Assembly (NCBI RefSeq): GCF_016924145.1
Contig: NZ_JAFFZO010000043.1
Coordinates: 1-37,994 of the forward strand
Origin: Amphritea pacifica
GTDB taxonomy: Bacteria; Pseudomonadota; Gammaproteobacteria; Pseudomonadales; Balneatricaceae
DNA length: 37,994 nt
Direction: 5' to 3'
Part shown: piece by piece, positions 15,299 through 23,765 of the stretch
Position numbering within the stretch: the first letter of the stretch is position 1
Layout: each line of letters begins with the position of its first letter
Position numbers and translations under genes: made by a program
The notes under the pieces: model-generated
What the model was told of the DNA's origin: nothing
Database searches by the model: none
What the model saw: the letters and a program-made list of their open reading frames with translations, nothing else

Positions 15299-16888
15299 TT
15301 AGCCCTGGGATTGCGGCTTATAGTCGCTTGATATCAGCCGCAAACTGTCTTCTGCAAAACCGCTACCGGCCTCTCTGTAGAAGTTAAACACTTTATCGAT
15401 GCCAGCATCCAGCAGCTTTTGCCGGTCATCTTCATAGCGGGCAATGGCTGCAATCTGGCCCTGATAACCACAGTTCGCCAGTTGGATGGTAATATTACGG
15501 CTATCTTCGATGGAGGGCAGGGCCAGCAGTATCAGTTTAATGTCAGAGGTATTAAAGCTTTCCCAGAAATCGGCATCTTCACCATCGCCAAAGCAGACAT
15601 TCAAACCTTTCTGCTGCAGCTCTGCGGCTCTGAAGCGGTCTGAATCGAGTCCGGCAACCCGGTGGTCAATAATATTCTGCAACGCTTTATACGCCCCTTT
15701 TCCCACCCGGCCCATACCGATGACCAGAACCTCTGCATGGGGAAACTGTTCAATAATGTCCGCTTTCAGGCGGTGGCTGTTTTCGTAGCGTTTCAGATAA
15801 TCTTTATGTTGCATGTAAAAGCGATGCGCGCGGGGATAGAGAACGCTGGTCAGCACAAAAGACAGCGATACTGCCAGCGCAAGAATTACCAGCCATTCGC
15901 GGCTAAGCCAGCCGGAATCGACACTCAGGGCTGCAACAATGAGGCCAAACTCACTAAAGTTACTCAGGGCCAGTGAGGCCAGATAGGCGGTGCGACTGCG
16001 CAGTCTGAGGCGGGTGAAAATAGCAAAGAACAGCACGAACTTAATGCCGATCAGCAGAGCGATCAGTGCGGCTGTGCCCAGCATTGACCAGGTTGGCAAT
16101 GCGGTAAATCCGATCGACAGAAAAAAGCCGATCAGAAACAGATCTTTAAAGCTAAGCAACGACTTGGTTAATTCTGAGGCTTTAGTGTGCTGGGCCAGTA
16201 GTATGCCAAATACCAGCGCCCCGAGATCCCCCTTAACACCGACCAGTTGGAAAAGTTCGTAACCCCCGAGGGCGAAGAAAAAACCGGTTAAGGGGAGCAG
16301 TTCACCATGTCCGGCTTTATCCAGTAATTTGTAGAGTATCGGGCGGGCAAAGATCAGCGCGAACAGAAGCGGAGCCCAGATCGATGGCAGCTTTCCGGTG
16401 GCAACCACCAGAAACAGCACTGCTACGATATCCTGCATCACCAATACACCGATCGCCAGCTGGCCATGACGGGTCTTCATCTCCCCGTTTTCTTCCAGCA
16501 GCTTAACGATACAGACCGTACTGCTAAAACTGAGGGCAAAGCCGAGCAGGGCCGCCGTGGTCAGATCGAGGCCGCTGTAATAGGGCACAGCCACAACCGC
16601 CATCAATAGGACAAAAGAGCCAAATACCAGGATCCACAACGCCATATGACTGAGCGTGCTGGCCCACACTTCACGCCGGAGCAGGTCTCCAATGTGCAGT
16701 TTAAGGCCAATGGTAAACAGCATCAGGGTGATGCCCAGATCAGCAAGGGTATCCAGGCTTTCGGTGGGCTCAATGCCGAGAAAGTGCAGCAGAAAGCCCG
16801 CCAGTAAAAAGCCGATTAAGGGCGGCATCCCAATAACTTTAAGCGACAGACCACAAAGAAAAGCGAACAGAACCCAGATAAAATCCAT
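15299..16888 (-). CDS. Kef-type cation:proton antiporter (CPA2) with RCK domain
   Basis: The 529-residue product has about 12 membrane spans in residues 1-350 with the CPA2 core (MPPLIGFLLAGFLLHFLGIEP, SFSSTVCIVKLLEENGE, GDLGALVFGILLA). A cytoplasmic Rossmann RCK-N/TrkA-N domain starts at ~385 (VLVIGMGRVGKGAY, GMGRVG at 391-396). This is the layout of KefB/KefC/YbaL, which exchange K+ or Na+ for H+ under nucleotide control. It lacks a long C-terminal extension (KefC is ~620), so it is closer to the shorter Kef-like proteins. No KefF/KefG-type partner lies next to it. The ribosome site is weak. Confidence 0.88.
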   Translation of the reverse strand: MDFIWVLFAFLCGLSLKVIGMPPLIGFLLAGFLLHFLGIEPTESLDTLADLGITLMLFTIGLKLHIGDLLRREVWASTLSHMALWILVFGSFVLLMAVVAVPYYSGLDLTTAALLGFALSFSSTVCIVKLLEENGEMKTRHGQLAIGVLVMQDIVAVLFLVVATGKLPSIWAPLLFALIFARPILYKLLDKAGHGELLPLTGFFFALGGYELFQLVGVKGDLGALVFGILLAQHTKASELTKSLLSFKDLFLIGFFLSIGFTALPTWSMLGTAALIALLIGIKFVLFFAIFTRLRLRSRTAYLASLALSNFSEFGLIVAALSVDSGWLSREWLVILALAVSLSFVLTSVLYPRAHRFYMQHKDYLKRYENSHRLKADIIEQFPHAEVLVIGMGRVGKGAYKALQNIIDHRVAGLDSDRFRAAELQQKGLNVCFGDGEDADFWESFNTSDIKLILLALPSIEDSRNITIQLANCGYQGQIAAIARYEDDRQKLLDAGIDKVFNFYREAGSGFAEDSLRLISSDYKPQSQG

Positions 16889-17160
16889 AGATATAAGTCT
16901 TTGTAATTACATAATATTTGTTAATGTAAGATAGGAGTATGCTAACACTTATCGGGTGATAAAACCCTATATGCTGTTGGCATATAATGAATCGGCTTAA
17001 ACGGTTTCGTTATCATGCATAGTCGGTTCCAGAGAGCTAAGCCTTAAGGGGATGTGATCGTTTCAGTTGTGTTGCGGTCTGGCGGGACAGGCTCGCTATG
17101 CAATTAATCGAACCAGTTGATACTGAATAGCGTTGATGCAGTGCTTCAGAGGGGGCCAGA

Positions 17161-17439
17161 TTAACCGCCGGTAAGCGCCTGAAAGATAAAGAGCGTGCCA
17201 TTATCCGGAATCCGGTCTGAGAGCGTTTTACGGTCAATCACAACCGTCTCATTGATGCTGAGCATAATATGCCGGCGCAGGGCACCATGCTCATCCAGAA
17301 TGTAATCGCAAAACCCTGGTGCGATGCGGTCGATCGCTTGTATAACCTCGGCCACCGAGACTTCCGGTATACAGATTTCGCGATTTTCCAGCATCGGAAA
17401 GAAGCGGTAAAGGTGGGGTGTCATTTCAACTCGGGTCAT
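17161..17439 (-). CDS. MoaD/ThiS-family sulfur-carrier-like protein
   Basis: The 92-residue product has beta-grasp character: RFFPMLENREICIPEVSVAEVIQAIDRIAPGFCDYIL, then LRRHIMLSINETVVID, ending in TLFIFQALTGG. The terminal Gly-Gly at a free C-terminus is the hallmark of ubiquitin-like sulfur carriers (MoaD, ThiS), activated by adenylation. It follows the Asp-box protein gene after 5 bases, so the two are translated from one message. Such pairs recur in proteobacteria, but the partner activator and sulfur acceptor are unknown. No MoaE, ThiG or E1-like gene is in the window. Confidence 0.8.
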   Translation of the reverse strand: MTRVEMTPHLYRFFPMLENREICIPEVSVAEVIQAIDRIAPGFCDYILDEHGALRRHIMLSINETVVIDRKTLSDRIPDNGTLFIFQALTGG

Positions 17440-17444
17440 TGCAC

Positions 17445-18629
17445 CTACCCGAAGCGCACAGAATAAACCGGCGGAAAATTGTTACCCAGGCAGCTCCAGG
17501 TTTCGCCGCGGTCTTCTGACAGGTAAACGTTGCCGGTGGTGGTGCCAAAGCAGAGGCAATCACCGGCTACATCAAGACCATGTCTCAGGACGATATCATA
17601 AGCGTTATCCTGTGGCAGACCGCTGCGGAACAGTTGCCAGGACTGCCCCCCATCGCTGGTTCGCGCGACACACAAGCCGCCATCAATAGCCATGCGTTGC
17701 GAATCTCCCTGTGCCGGTATTACCCATGCGGTGCGCCCGTCGCTGGCATCTGCCGCCACCGGAAAGCCAAAATGGACACCGGCTTCTGGCAGGCTGACTT
17801 TGTGCCAGCTCTGCGCGCCATCGTCGCTGTAAAATACGCCACAGTGGTTCTGTTGCCAGAGGTGATCGGGCTGGGAATGGCAGGCGGTGACAAAATGCGG
17901 ATCATGGCCCCAGTCTGCACTGGGGTTGGGCATATAATCCATTAGCATGCCCTGATTGCGGCCTTTCCAGCTCAGACCGCCATCGATTGTTTCGATGACG
18001 CCGGCAGATGAGGCGGCAACGTAGATGTGATTCGGATCACGGGGGTCGATAATGATGGAATGGATTCCCGGCTCAAACACACCGTAATCAATGCTGGCGG
18101 GGGTGCCGCCCCAGCGGTTCTCGCTGGTTGCGTCGCCGTTAAACAGATCGCCCCCGCGACTTTCATGGTTCCAGAGGGGGCGGTTGAGTTCCCAGGTCTC
18201 GCCGTTATCGTTACTGACAAACAAACCGCCCGGAATGGTACCCGCATAGATTTTTCCAGGCTGCTCCTCGCTGCCAAAGGTAATGGTCCAGATTTTTAAC
18301 ACTGTCGCATCGCGGTATTCAGGCTGTCCCTCTGGCGCTTCCGGGTTAAAGTCCGGGGTCGGTAAATACTGTATGATCTGGCGCGCGCCCGGCGGAAATC
18401 TGACCGACTGTAGATCAGTCCAGTTCAGGCCATCGTCACGGGAGCATGACAGTTTTGGCCCCCAGTGACCGTGGTCCAGCGATGCCCACAAACTACCATC
18501 TCGCGGATCACGTACTGCGTAACAGACCGGTATGCCTGCATGCATAATGGGGCGGGGTTTCCAGACTGAGCTTATTCTATCCAACACCACCGTGCCTTTG
18601 CGCGTACCGAGCAGAATGGTTGCAGACAT
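17445..18629 (-). CDS. Asp-box (BNR) beta-propeller protein, sialidase/VPS10-like
   Basis: The 394-residue product has repeated Asp-box motifs (S/T-x-D-x-G-x-x-W): SRDDGLNW, SNDNGETW, TIDGGLSW, SDDGAQSW, TSDGGQSW and SEDRGETW. These are spread over the chain as expected for a propeller. Such proteins are often annotated as exo-alpha-sialidase or Ycf48-like. No signal peptide is present, so it should be cytoplasmic, which argues against a secreted sialidase. The start is ATG 18629 (MSATILLGTRKG) because GAGG lies 8 bases upstream; ATG 18650 has no such site. It pairs with the MoaD/ThiS-like gene downstream, which suggests a shared sulfur-transfer or modification role. Confidence 0.82.
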   Translation of the reverse strand: MSATILLGTRKGTVVLDRISSVWKPRPIMHAGIPVCYAVRDPRDGSLWASLDHGHWGPKLSCSRDDGLNWTDLQSVRFPPGARQIIQYLPTPDFNPEAPEGQPEYRDATVLKIWTITFGSEEQPGKIYAGTIPGGLFVSNDNGETWELNRPLWNHESRGGDLFNGDATSENRWGGTPASIDYGVFEPGIHSIIIDPRDPNHIYVAASSAGVIETIDGGLSWKGRNQGMLMDYMPNPSADWGHDPHFVTACHSQPDHLWQQNHCGVFYSDDGAQSWHKVSLPEAGVHFGFPVAADASDGRTAWVIPAQGDSQRMAIDGGLCVARTSDGGQSWQLFRSGLPQDNAYDIVLRHGLDVAGDCLCFGTTTGNVYLSEDRGETWSCLGNNFPPVYSVRFG

Positions 18630-18835
18630 ACTATCGACCTCGCTTATCATCGTATCCGGGATCTATGGGAGTCGTGGCTGATAGTTGCGTTGTTCAGAAT
18701 AGCCGTTTATCAGCCATGCTTTCAGAGTATGGATGAAAGATTGTATTTCTGCATTGATGAAGGGGGATTAATACGCTAGTTAGATTTAATCAGCAGACTT
18801 TAAACACTCAGTTCTAAGCATTGAAATTCACCCAT

Positions 18836-19774
18836 TTAACTAACACTAGGGTTAAGCAGTTTTTCTTTCAGAAAGTCCACCAGAACCTTCAACCGCTGTG
18901 GCAGATGACGGGTGGGGGGATACAGAACCCAGACACCGCCCTGATAGTTGGTGATAAACTCCCAGTCAGGGAATAGCTGAATAATATTTCCCGCCTCGAG
19001 ATCGGGGCGGGCGGTAAAATCGGGTAATGTGCCGATACCGATCCCTTGTTTGACCGCATCAAGACGTACCTGGGTGTGATTGGCCGCATACCGGCCTCTG
19101 ACATCAATATCGATGATCTGCCCATCTTTCTTCAATCGCCAGCGGCTGTCAGCCGGGTTATTACCCAGATAGATACAACTGTGGTCTTTCAGCTCTTTTG
19201 GGTGCTCCGGGAGTCCATGTTGTTGCAGATACTCCATAGAGGCGCATATCACGTGGTCCAGCCGGAAAAGCTCCCGGCCCATCAGTCCCGGTGGTGGCTG
19301 ATCGGTGATCCTTAATGCCAGGTTGATACCATTGTCGATCAGATCCAGTGCACGGTCGTCCAGAATCATTTGCACATTCACTTTCGGATAACGCTGAAGA
19401 AACTCTGGCATCAGGGGGTGAATCACGGTGCTGCCAACGGCCTTGGGGACGCTGATACTGATGTCGCCTTCAATCTCCTGTTTCAGGCTATCGCAGATGT
19501 CCAATACCAGCTCCGCCCCTTCTACCATCTGTTTACAGCGGGTGTATACCTGCTCGCCACTGCTGGTTAGTCTTAATTTGCGGGTTGTACGCTGTAACAG
19601 GTTTGTGGAAAGCTGGTTTTCCAGCTTCGTAACACTACGGCTGACAGATGAGGTCGAACTGCCGAGAGCCTCGGCCGCAGCGGTGAAACTGCCTCTGTTA
19701 ACCACCTCAACGAAAACCGCCATCTCGTACATCAGTGCATACTGTTCATTCTTGCGCATACAACAAAAATCCAT
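18836..19774 (-). CDS. LysR-family transcriptional regulator
   Basis: The product is up to 312 residues. The HTH at about 15-75 (FVEVVNRGSFTAAAEALGSSTSSVSRSVTKLENQL) is followed by the usual substrate-binding domain. The SVSRSVTKLE pattern with LLQRTTRKLRLTSSG is that of the large DsdC/AaeR-like group. ATG 19774 opens the longest frame; ATG 19759 (MRKNEQY) is equally possible, and neither has a strong ribosome site. It diverges from a LysE-type exporter gene over 79 bases with nested dyads, so the exporter is the likely target. The inducer may be an amino acid or analogue. Confidence 0.88.
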   Translation of the reverse strand: MDFCCMRKNEQYALMYEMAVFVEVVNRGSFTAAAEALGSSTSSVSRSVTKLENQLSTNLLQRTTRKLRLTSSGEQVYTRCKQMVEGAELVLDICDSLKQEIEGDISISVPKAVGSTVIHPLMPEFLQRYPKVNVQMILDDRALDLIDNGINLALRITDQPPPGLMGRELFRLDHVICASMEYLQQHGLPEHPKELKDHSCIYLGNNPADSRWRLKKDGQIIDIDVRGRYAANHTQVRLDAVKQGIGIGTLPDFTARPDLEAGNIIQLFPDWEFITNYQGGVWVLYPPTRHLPQRLKVLVDFLKEKLLNPSVS

Positions 19775-19796
19775 TCCAGATAAGGGGGTTAATAAC

Positions 19797-19833
19797 CTGA
19801 TTATTAATCATATATCGTTAATCAGTCGATTAA
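19797..19833. promoter_or_regulatory. Nested dyads between lysR and lysE-type genes
   Basis: CTGATTA (19797-19803) and TAATCAG (19819-19825) form a 7-15-7 inverted repeat with LysR-like spacing. TTAATC-AGTC-GATTAA (19818-19833) overlaps its right half. The whole 79-base gap is AT-rich. Confidence 0.5.
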
Positions 19834-19853
19834 TTATATTTTTTGGGTGGGTT

Positions 19854-20477
19854 ATGGATCTTTTGCAAGGTTTAGCATTGATCAGCGCAGTGCACTTTCT
19901 GGCCGCGGCGTCTCCGGGGCCTGATTTTGTGCTGGTTTCACAGCAGACATTAACAAACGGCAGAAAAGCTGGGTTTATGTGCAGTATCGGCATCGCTTTA
20001 GGGTTGTCAGTGCATATATTTTACTCCAGCCTGGGGTTAGCCGCAGTGCTGGCAAACTCAGAGACTGCACTCTGGGTGATTAAAATCCTCGGCGGAAGCT
20101 ATCTGATTTATCTGGGAATAGTGGGCGTGCGGAGTTCGTCTGGAAGAGTTCGGCCGTCGAAGACCGTTGCAGTCGATATTTCAGCAGGTCGTCATATCAT
20201 AACCGGTTTTGTCTGTAATGTTCTTAACCCGAAAGCGCCGGTGTATTTTATATCCCTGTTCACCGTTGTATTGTCACCAGAGATGCCGTTAGTTCAGATT
20301 GCAGTGTATGGCGCCTGGATGATGCTGATTCAGCTGATGTGGTTTTCAGCTGTTGTCACTCTGCTGTCAAATCCGGGTATCAACCGCCGGTTTAAAAGAC
20401 TTGGAAGTCGCATCGACCGGTTGCTTGGCGCAACGATGATTATATTGGGACTGAAGGTCATCTTCACCCGAGTCTAG
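19854..20477 (+). CDS. LysE/RhtB-family amino-acid exporter
   Basis: The 207-residue membrane protein has the family signature ISAVHFLAAASPGPDFVLVSQQTL near the N-terminus, and GFVCNVLNPKAPVYFISLF in the middle. It has about six hydrophobic spans and ends MIILGLKVIFT. Members export lysine, threonine, homoserine or similar compounds. Size is normal for RhtB (~206). ATG 19854 (MDLLQG) is preceded by GGGTGGG. The frame remains open far upstream, but that part runs antisense through the LysR gene and is not coding. It is divergent from its probable LysR regulator. Confidence 0.9.
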   Translation: MDLLQGLALISAVHFLAAASPGPDFVLVSQQTLTNGRKAGFMCSIGIALGLSVHIFYSSLGLAAVLANSETALWVIKILGGSYLIYLGIVGVRSSSGRVRPSKTVAVDISAGRHIITGFVCNVLNPKAPVYFISLFTVVLSPEMPLVQIAVYGAWMMLIQLMWFSAVVTLLSNPGINRRFKRLGSRIDRLLGATMIILGLKVIFTRV

Positions 20478-20547
20478 CTGTGTCATTACTGGCAGGGTGA
20501 AGATGCAGCCGCGGAGCCGGTATAAAGAGGTGAGGAGAAATTGACTG

Positions 20548-20574
20548 AATTATCAATATTTGTATTTGATAATT
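20548..20574. other. AT-rich perfect dyad between convergent genes
   Basis: AATTATCAA (20548-20556) and TTGATAATT (20566-20574) are perfect 9-base arms around a 9-base loop. The dyad lies between the ends of the exporter gene and lpxH. It may act as a weak two-way terminator or as a protein site; T runs are absent. Confidence 0.4.
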
Positions 20575-20591
20575 ATAGTTTCGACTTTTGA

Positions 20592-21308
20592 TTAATTAAG
20601 ATCAAATTCGATTAATTTCTCACCCTGTTCTGACGCTTCCAGATACCAGCCAGACTTATCCCAGTCTCCAAGGACGATACGCCGCTTACCCCCTTCAAGA
20701 GAGTGCTCTGCCGGGCGATGGGTGTGGCCGTGGATCAGCAGATTACAGTTCGAGCCGGCCATCGCGGCCAGTACTGCCTGCTGGTTAACATCCATGATCT
20801 CGGTGCTTTTGTCTGCGGTCTGGGTCTCGCTGGCCATGCGTAGCTGTTTCGCCATCTCCAGCCGTTCTTCGACAGACTTGGTCAGCACCGCCTGTTGCCA
20901 TTGCGGGTTTCGCAGCTGCTGACGCAGCGCCTGATAGGCATGGTCATCAGTACATAACTGATCGCCATGCATAAGCAGGGCGGGACCCGATGCCAGTTGA
21001 ATGACTTCGCTATCGTCCAGAATCTGCACACCGGTCAGTTCTTCAAAACGACTGCCAATCAGAAAGTCCCGGTTGCCATGCTGAAAAAATATCTCGCAGC
21101 CTGACCGGGAGAGCGTCTTCAGTGCATCGACAACCGGTTGCAGATCATCCGCTATAAAGTCATCGCCTATCCAGGCTTCAAACAGATCACCGAGAATGTA
21201 TAGCCGGTCACACTCTTTTGCTGTAGTAGCCAGGAAATGCAGTAACGTCCGGGTAAGATCCGGGCGTCCGCTGTGAAGATGAAGATCAGATATAAACAGG
21301 CTTCGCAT
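20592..21308 (-). CDS. lpxH: UDP-2,3-diacylglucosamine diphosphatase
   Basis: The 238-residue peripheral inner-membrane enzyme hydrolyses UDP-2,3-diacylglucosamine to lipid X and UMP in lipid A synthesis. The calcineurin-like Mn-site motifs appear in order: SDLHLHSGRPD (7-17), LGDLFEAWIGDD, HGNRDFLIG, LMHGDQLCTDD and HGHTHRPAEH. Length matches LpxH (~240). Its ATG overlaps the stop of ppiB (TAATG), so the two are translationally coupled; this ppiB-lpxH order is widely conserved in gammaproteobacteria. Confidence 0.95.
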   Translation of the reverse strand: MRSLFISDLHLHSGRPDLTRTLLHFLATTAKECDRLYILGDLFEAWIGDDFIADDLQPVVDALKTLSRSGCEIFFQHGNRDFLIGSRFEELTGVQILDDSEVIQLASGPALLMHGDQLCTDDHAYQALRQQLRNPQWQQAVLTKSVEERLEMAKQLRMASETQTADKSTEIMDVNQQAVLAAMAGSNCNLLIHGHTHRPAEHSLEGGKRRIVLGDWDKSGWYLEASEQGEKLIEFDLN

Positions 21309-21817
21309 TACTCAGCGCTATCTGCAGCCACAACTTCAGCGGAGGTGATGATCACATCTTCGGCAGGAACATCCTGGTGTCCGCCACGGAAGGTGGTAGA
21401 AACCCCTTTGATCTTATCAACCACATCCATACCCTCTGTTACTTTACCAAACACGGCATAGCCCCAGCCTTCTGTGGTTTTAGCCGTATGGTCGAGGAAG
21501 GTGTTATCGCTGACGTTAATAAAGAACTGAGCCGATGCGCTGTGAGGATCCATAGTGCGGGCCATCGCCAGGGTACCCCGTTTGTTCTGCAGGCCGTTAT
21601 CTGCTTCGTTCTCGATGCTCCCGGCGGTTTTCTTGCTGACCATGCCGGGTTCAAAACCACCACCCTGGATCATAAAGCCATCAATAACCCGGTGAAAAAT
21701 AACTCCATCGTAGAAGCCATCTTTAACATAGTTTTCGAAGTTTTCTGCTGACTTAGGCGCTTTTTCATAATCCAGTTCTATAGTGATATCGCCGAAGTTA
21801 GTGTGCAGTACGATCAT
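21308..21817 (-). CDS. ppiB: Cytoplasmic peptidyl-prolyl cis-trans isomerase B (cyclophilin)
   Basis: The 169-residue cyclophilin catalyses proline isomerisation during folding. It begins [27 protein letters not shown] and has the active-site [13 protein letters not shown]. The [23 protein letters not shown] and [17 protein letters not shown] blocks follow. No signal peptide is present, so this is the cytosolic PpiB rather than periplasmic PpiA. It is a few residues longer than E. coli PpiB (164) by an acidic tail. It is first in a two-gene unit with lpxH and divergent from glnS. Confidence 0.95.
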   Translation of the reverse strand: MIVLHTNFGDITIELDYEKAPKSAENFENYVKDGFYDGVIFHRVIDGFMIQGGGFEPGMVSKKTAGSIENEADNGLQNKRGTLAMARTMDPHSASAQFFINVSDNTFLDHTAKTTEGWGYAVFGKVTEGMDVVDKIKGVSTTFRGGHQDVPAEDVIITSAEVVAADSAE

Positions 21818-21911
21818 GCTTACGATCCCTTTGTTTTAACTAGTTATTTTTATCTAGTTGGTTGGACTGAGAGTTTTTTGTGTCGATTCAATGGGCGTTA
21901 TTATACTAAAG

Positions 21912-21939
21912 AATTAATCTGATAACTAACTGATTAATT
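21912..21939. promoter_or_regulatory. Perfect inverted repeat in the ppiB-glnS divergent region
   Basis: AATTAATC (21912-21919) and GATTAATT (21932-21939) are perfect 8-base arms 12 bases apart, just upstream of the glnS -10. Centre spacing of two helical turns suits a dimeric regulator. Confidence 0.45.
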
Positions 21940-21951
21940 TCGGCTTGCTTA

Positions 21952-21980
21952 TGGTTGTATGCAGGCCATCTGTCTATAAT
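21952..21980 (+). promoter_or_regulatory. glnS promoter (-10 clear)
   Basis: TATAAT at 21975-21980 is a consensus -10, 41 bases before the glnS ATG. The -35 at 17 bases is only TGGTTG (21952-21957), a weak match. Confidence 0.5.
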
Positions 21981-22021
21981 ATCGGCCTACTTGATACCAT
22001 ACGGAAGTTTAAGAAGCCTCT

Positions 22022-23704
22022 ATGAGCAATAACGACGCCAGCAATACTGTGAAACAACCTACCAACTTTATTCATCAGGTTATCGAACAGGACCAGCAGC
22101 AGGGACTGGAAAAGGTGGTCACACGTTTTCCGCCAGAGCCAAATGGCTATCTGCACATCGGTCATGCCAAGTCGATCTGCCTGAACTTTGGTACTGCAGA
22201 AAAGTACAACGGCGAATGCAACCTGCGTTTTGACGACACCAATCCAGGCAAAGAGGAACAGGAATTCGTCGACGCGATAATGGATGATGTGCGCTGGCTG
22301 GGGTTCAGTTGGGCGGGTGAAGTGCGTTATGCCTCTGATTATTTTGATACGTTTTACGCCTGGGCACAGCACCTGATTAAGGCTGGCAAAGCCTATGTAT
22401 GTGACCTCAGCCCTGAGCAGGCCAGTGAGTATCGTGGCTGGGCGACTGAGCCGGGCAAGAACAGCCCGTTCCGTGAGCGGTCGGCAGAGGAAAACCTCGA
22501 TCTGCTGGAGCGGATGAAAAATGGCGAGTTTGACGAGGGCAGCCGGGTGTTGCGGGCTAAAATCGATATGGCATCGCCGAATATGAATCTGCGTGACCCG
22601 ATTCTTTATCGCATTCGTAAGCAAAGACATCACCAGACTGGCGATAAGTGGTGTATCTATCCCAGCTATGATTTCGCCCATGGCCAGGAAGATGCCATTG
22701 AGGGGGTCACTCACTCCATCTGTACTCTGGAGTTTGCCGATCACCGCCCGCTGTATGAATGGTTTATTGAAAACCTGCCGGTGCCGAGTACCCCGCGCCA
22801 GTATGAGTTTGGCCGCCTGAACATCAACTACACCGTGACCAGTAAGCGTAAGCTGAAGCAACTGGTGGATGAAGGCCATGTGAGTGGCTGGGATGATCCC
22901 CGGATGCCAACGATTCAGGGGATGCGTCGGCGGGGTTACAGCCCGCAGGCAGTGCGCAATTTCTGTGACAGTCTGGCGGTCGCTAAAACCGATGGTACCG
23001 TGGATATGGCCCAGTTTGAGTTCTTTATCCGTGAAGACCTGAACGACAATGCCGCGCGGGCAATGTGTGTGATGAATCCGCTTAAACTGATCATTACCAA
23101 CTTTCCGGAAGGCGAAGTGGAGATGCTCAGCGCTCCGGTGCATCCGCAAAAAGAGATGGGCAGCCGTGAACTGCCGTTTACCCGGGAGCTTTATATCGAC
23201 CGGGCTGACTTCAGCGAAGACTCAACCCTGTCGCGGAAGAAGTTCCGTTTGCTGGTGCCAGGTGACTATATGCGTTTGCGCAGTGCTTATGTCATCAAGG
23301 CCGATGATGTGGTTAAAGATGCCGCCGGTGAGATCATTGAAGTCCATGCGTCATTGCTCCCGGGAACCGTAGGGGAGAATCCCGAAGAGGGTATCAAACC
23401 ACGGGGGGTGATGCACTGGGTATCAGCCACCGAGGGTAAGCAGGCGAAAGTGCGTATCTATGATCGTCTCTTCAATGTTGAATCTCCTGATAAGGGGGAG
23501 GGGGACTTCCTGAGCAATATCAACCCGGACTCTTTCCGGGAGATTGATAATTGCTGGGTTGAGCCCGGACTGATCAATGCCGCTCCGGAAACCGCGTTCC
23601 AGTTTGAACGTGAGGGATATTTTGTTGCGGATCGTTACCAGCACACACCGGAGACTCCGGTATTCAATAAAACGATCGGACTGCGCGACACCTGGAAAAA
23701 ATAA
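22022..23704 (+). CDS. glnS: Glutaminyl-tRNA synthetase
   Basis: The 560-residue class I aminoacyl-tRNA synthetase charges tRNA-Gln. The HIGH signature is at 45-48 (PPEPNGYLHIGHAKS). The second signature is VTSKRKLKQLV at ~271-281 in place of KMSKS, as in GlnRS. Family blocks LRFDDTNPGKEEQEFVDAI and IYPSYDFAHGQEDAIEGVTHSICTLEF (read in pieces) and the C-terminal anticodon barrels are complete. Length matches E. coli GlnRS (554). In pseudomonads cysS follows directly; here a two-gene minus-strand insert intervenes. Confidence 0.97.
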   Translation: MSNNDASNTVKQPTNFIHQVIEQDQQQGLEKVVTRFPPEPNGYLHIGHAKSICLNFGTAEKYNGECNLRFDDTNPGKEEQEFVDAIMDDVRWLGFSWAGEVRYASDYFDTFYAWAQHLIKAGKAYVCDLSPEQASEYRGWATEPGKNSPFRERSAEENLDLLERMKNGEFDEGSRVLRAKIDMASPNMNLRDPILYRIRKQRHHQTGDKWCIYPSYDFAHGQEDAIEGVTHSICTLEFADHRPLYEWFIENLPVPSTPRQYEFGRLNINYTVTSKRKLKQLVDEGHVSGWDDPRMPTIQGMRRRGYSPQAVRNFCDSLAVAKTDGTVDMAQFEFFIREDLNDNAARAMCVMNPLKLIITNFPEGEVEMLSAPVHPQKEMGSRELPFTRELYIDRADFSEDSTLSRKKFRLLVPGDYMRLRSAYVIKADDVVKDAAGEIIEVHASLLPGTVGENPEEGIKPRGVMHWVSATEGKQAKVRIYDRLFNVESPDKGEGDFLSNINPDSFREIDNCWVEPGLINAAPETAFQFEREGYFVADRYQHTPETPVFNKTIGLRDTWKK

Positions 23705-23731
23705 CGCAGCGTCTGACAGTCTGAAACAAAA

Positions 23732-23755
23732 AACGGCTACCCATCGGTAGCCGTT
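23732..23755. terminator. Two-way terminator between glnS and the hemerythrin-like gene
   Basis: AACGGCTACC-CATC-GGTAGCCGTT is a perfect 10-bp stem. On the minus strand it is followed by six T, serving the hemerythrin-like gene. On the plus strand the tail is GTTGTTGT, a poorer match for glnS. Confidence 0.85.
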
Positions 23756-23765
23756 GTTGTATCTG

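Noticed and set aside
19428-19853. Upstream extension of the LysE-type exporter frame
   Set aside because: It is antisense to the LysR gene; the family N-terminus and ribosome site place the start at 19854.
21974-23149. 391-residue minus-strand frame over glnS
   Set aside because: It is a shadow of a high-quality synthetase gene, rich in His, Arg and Gln as antisense frames usually are.
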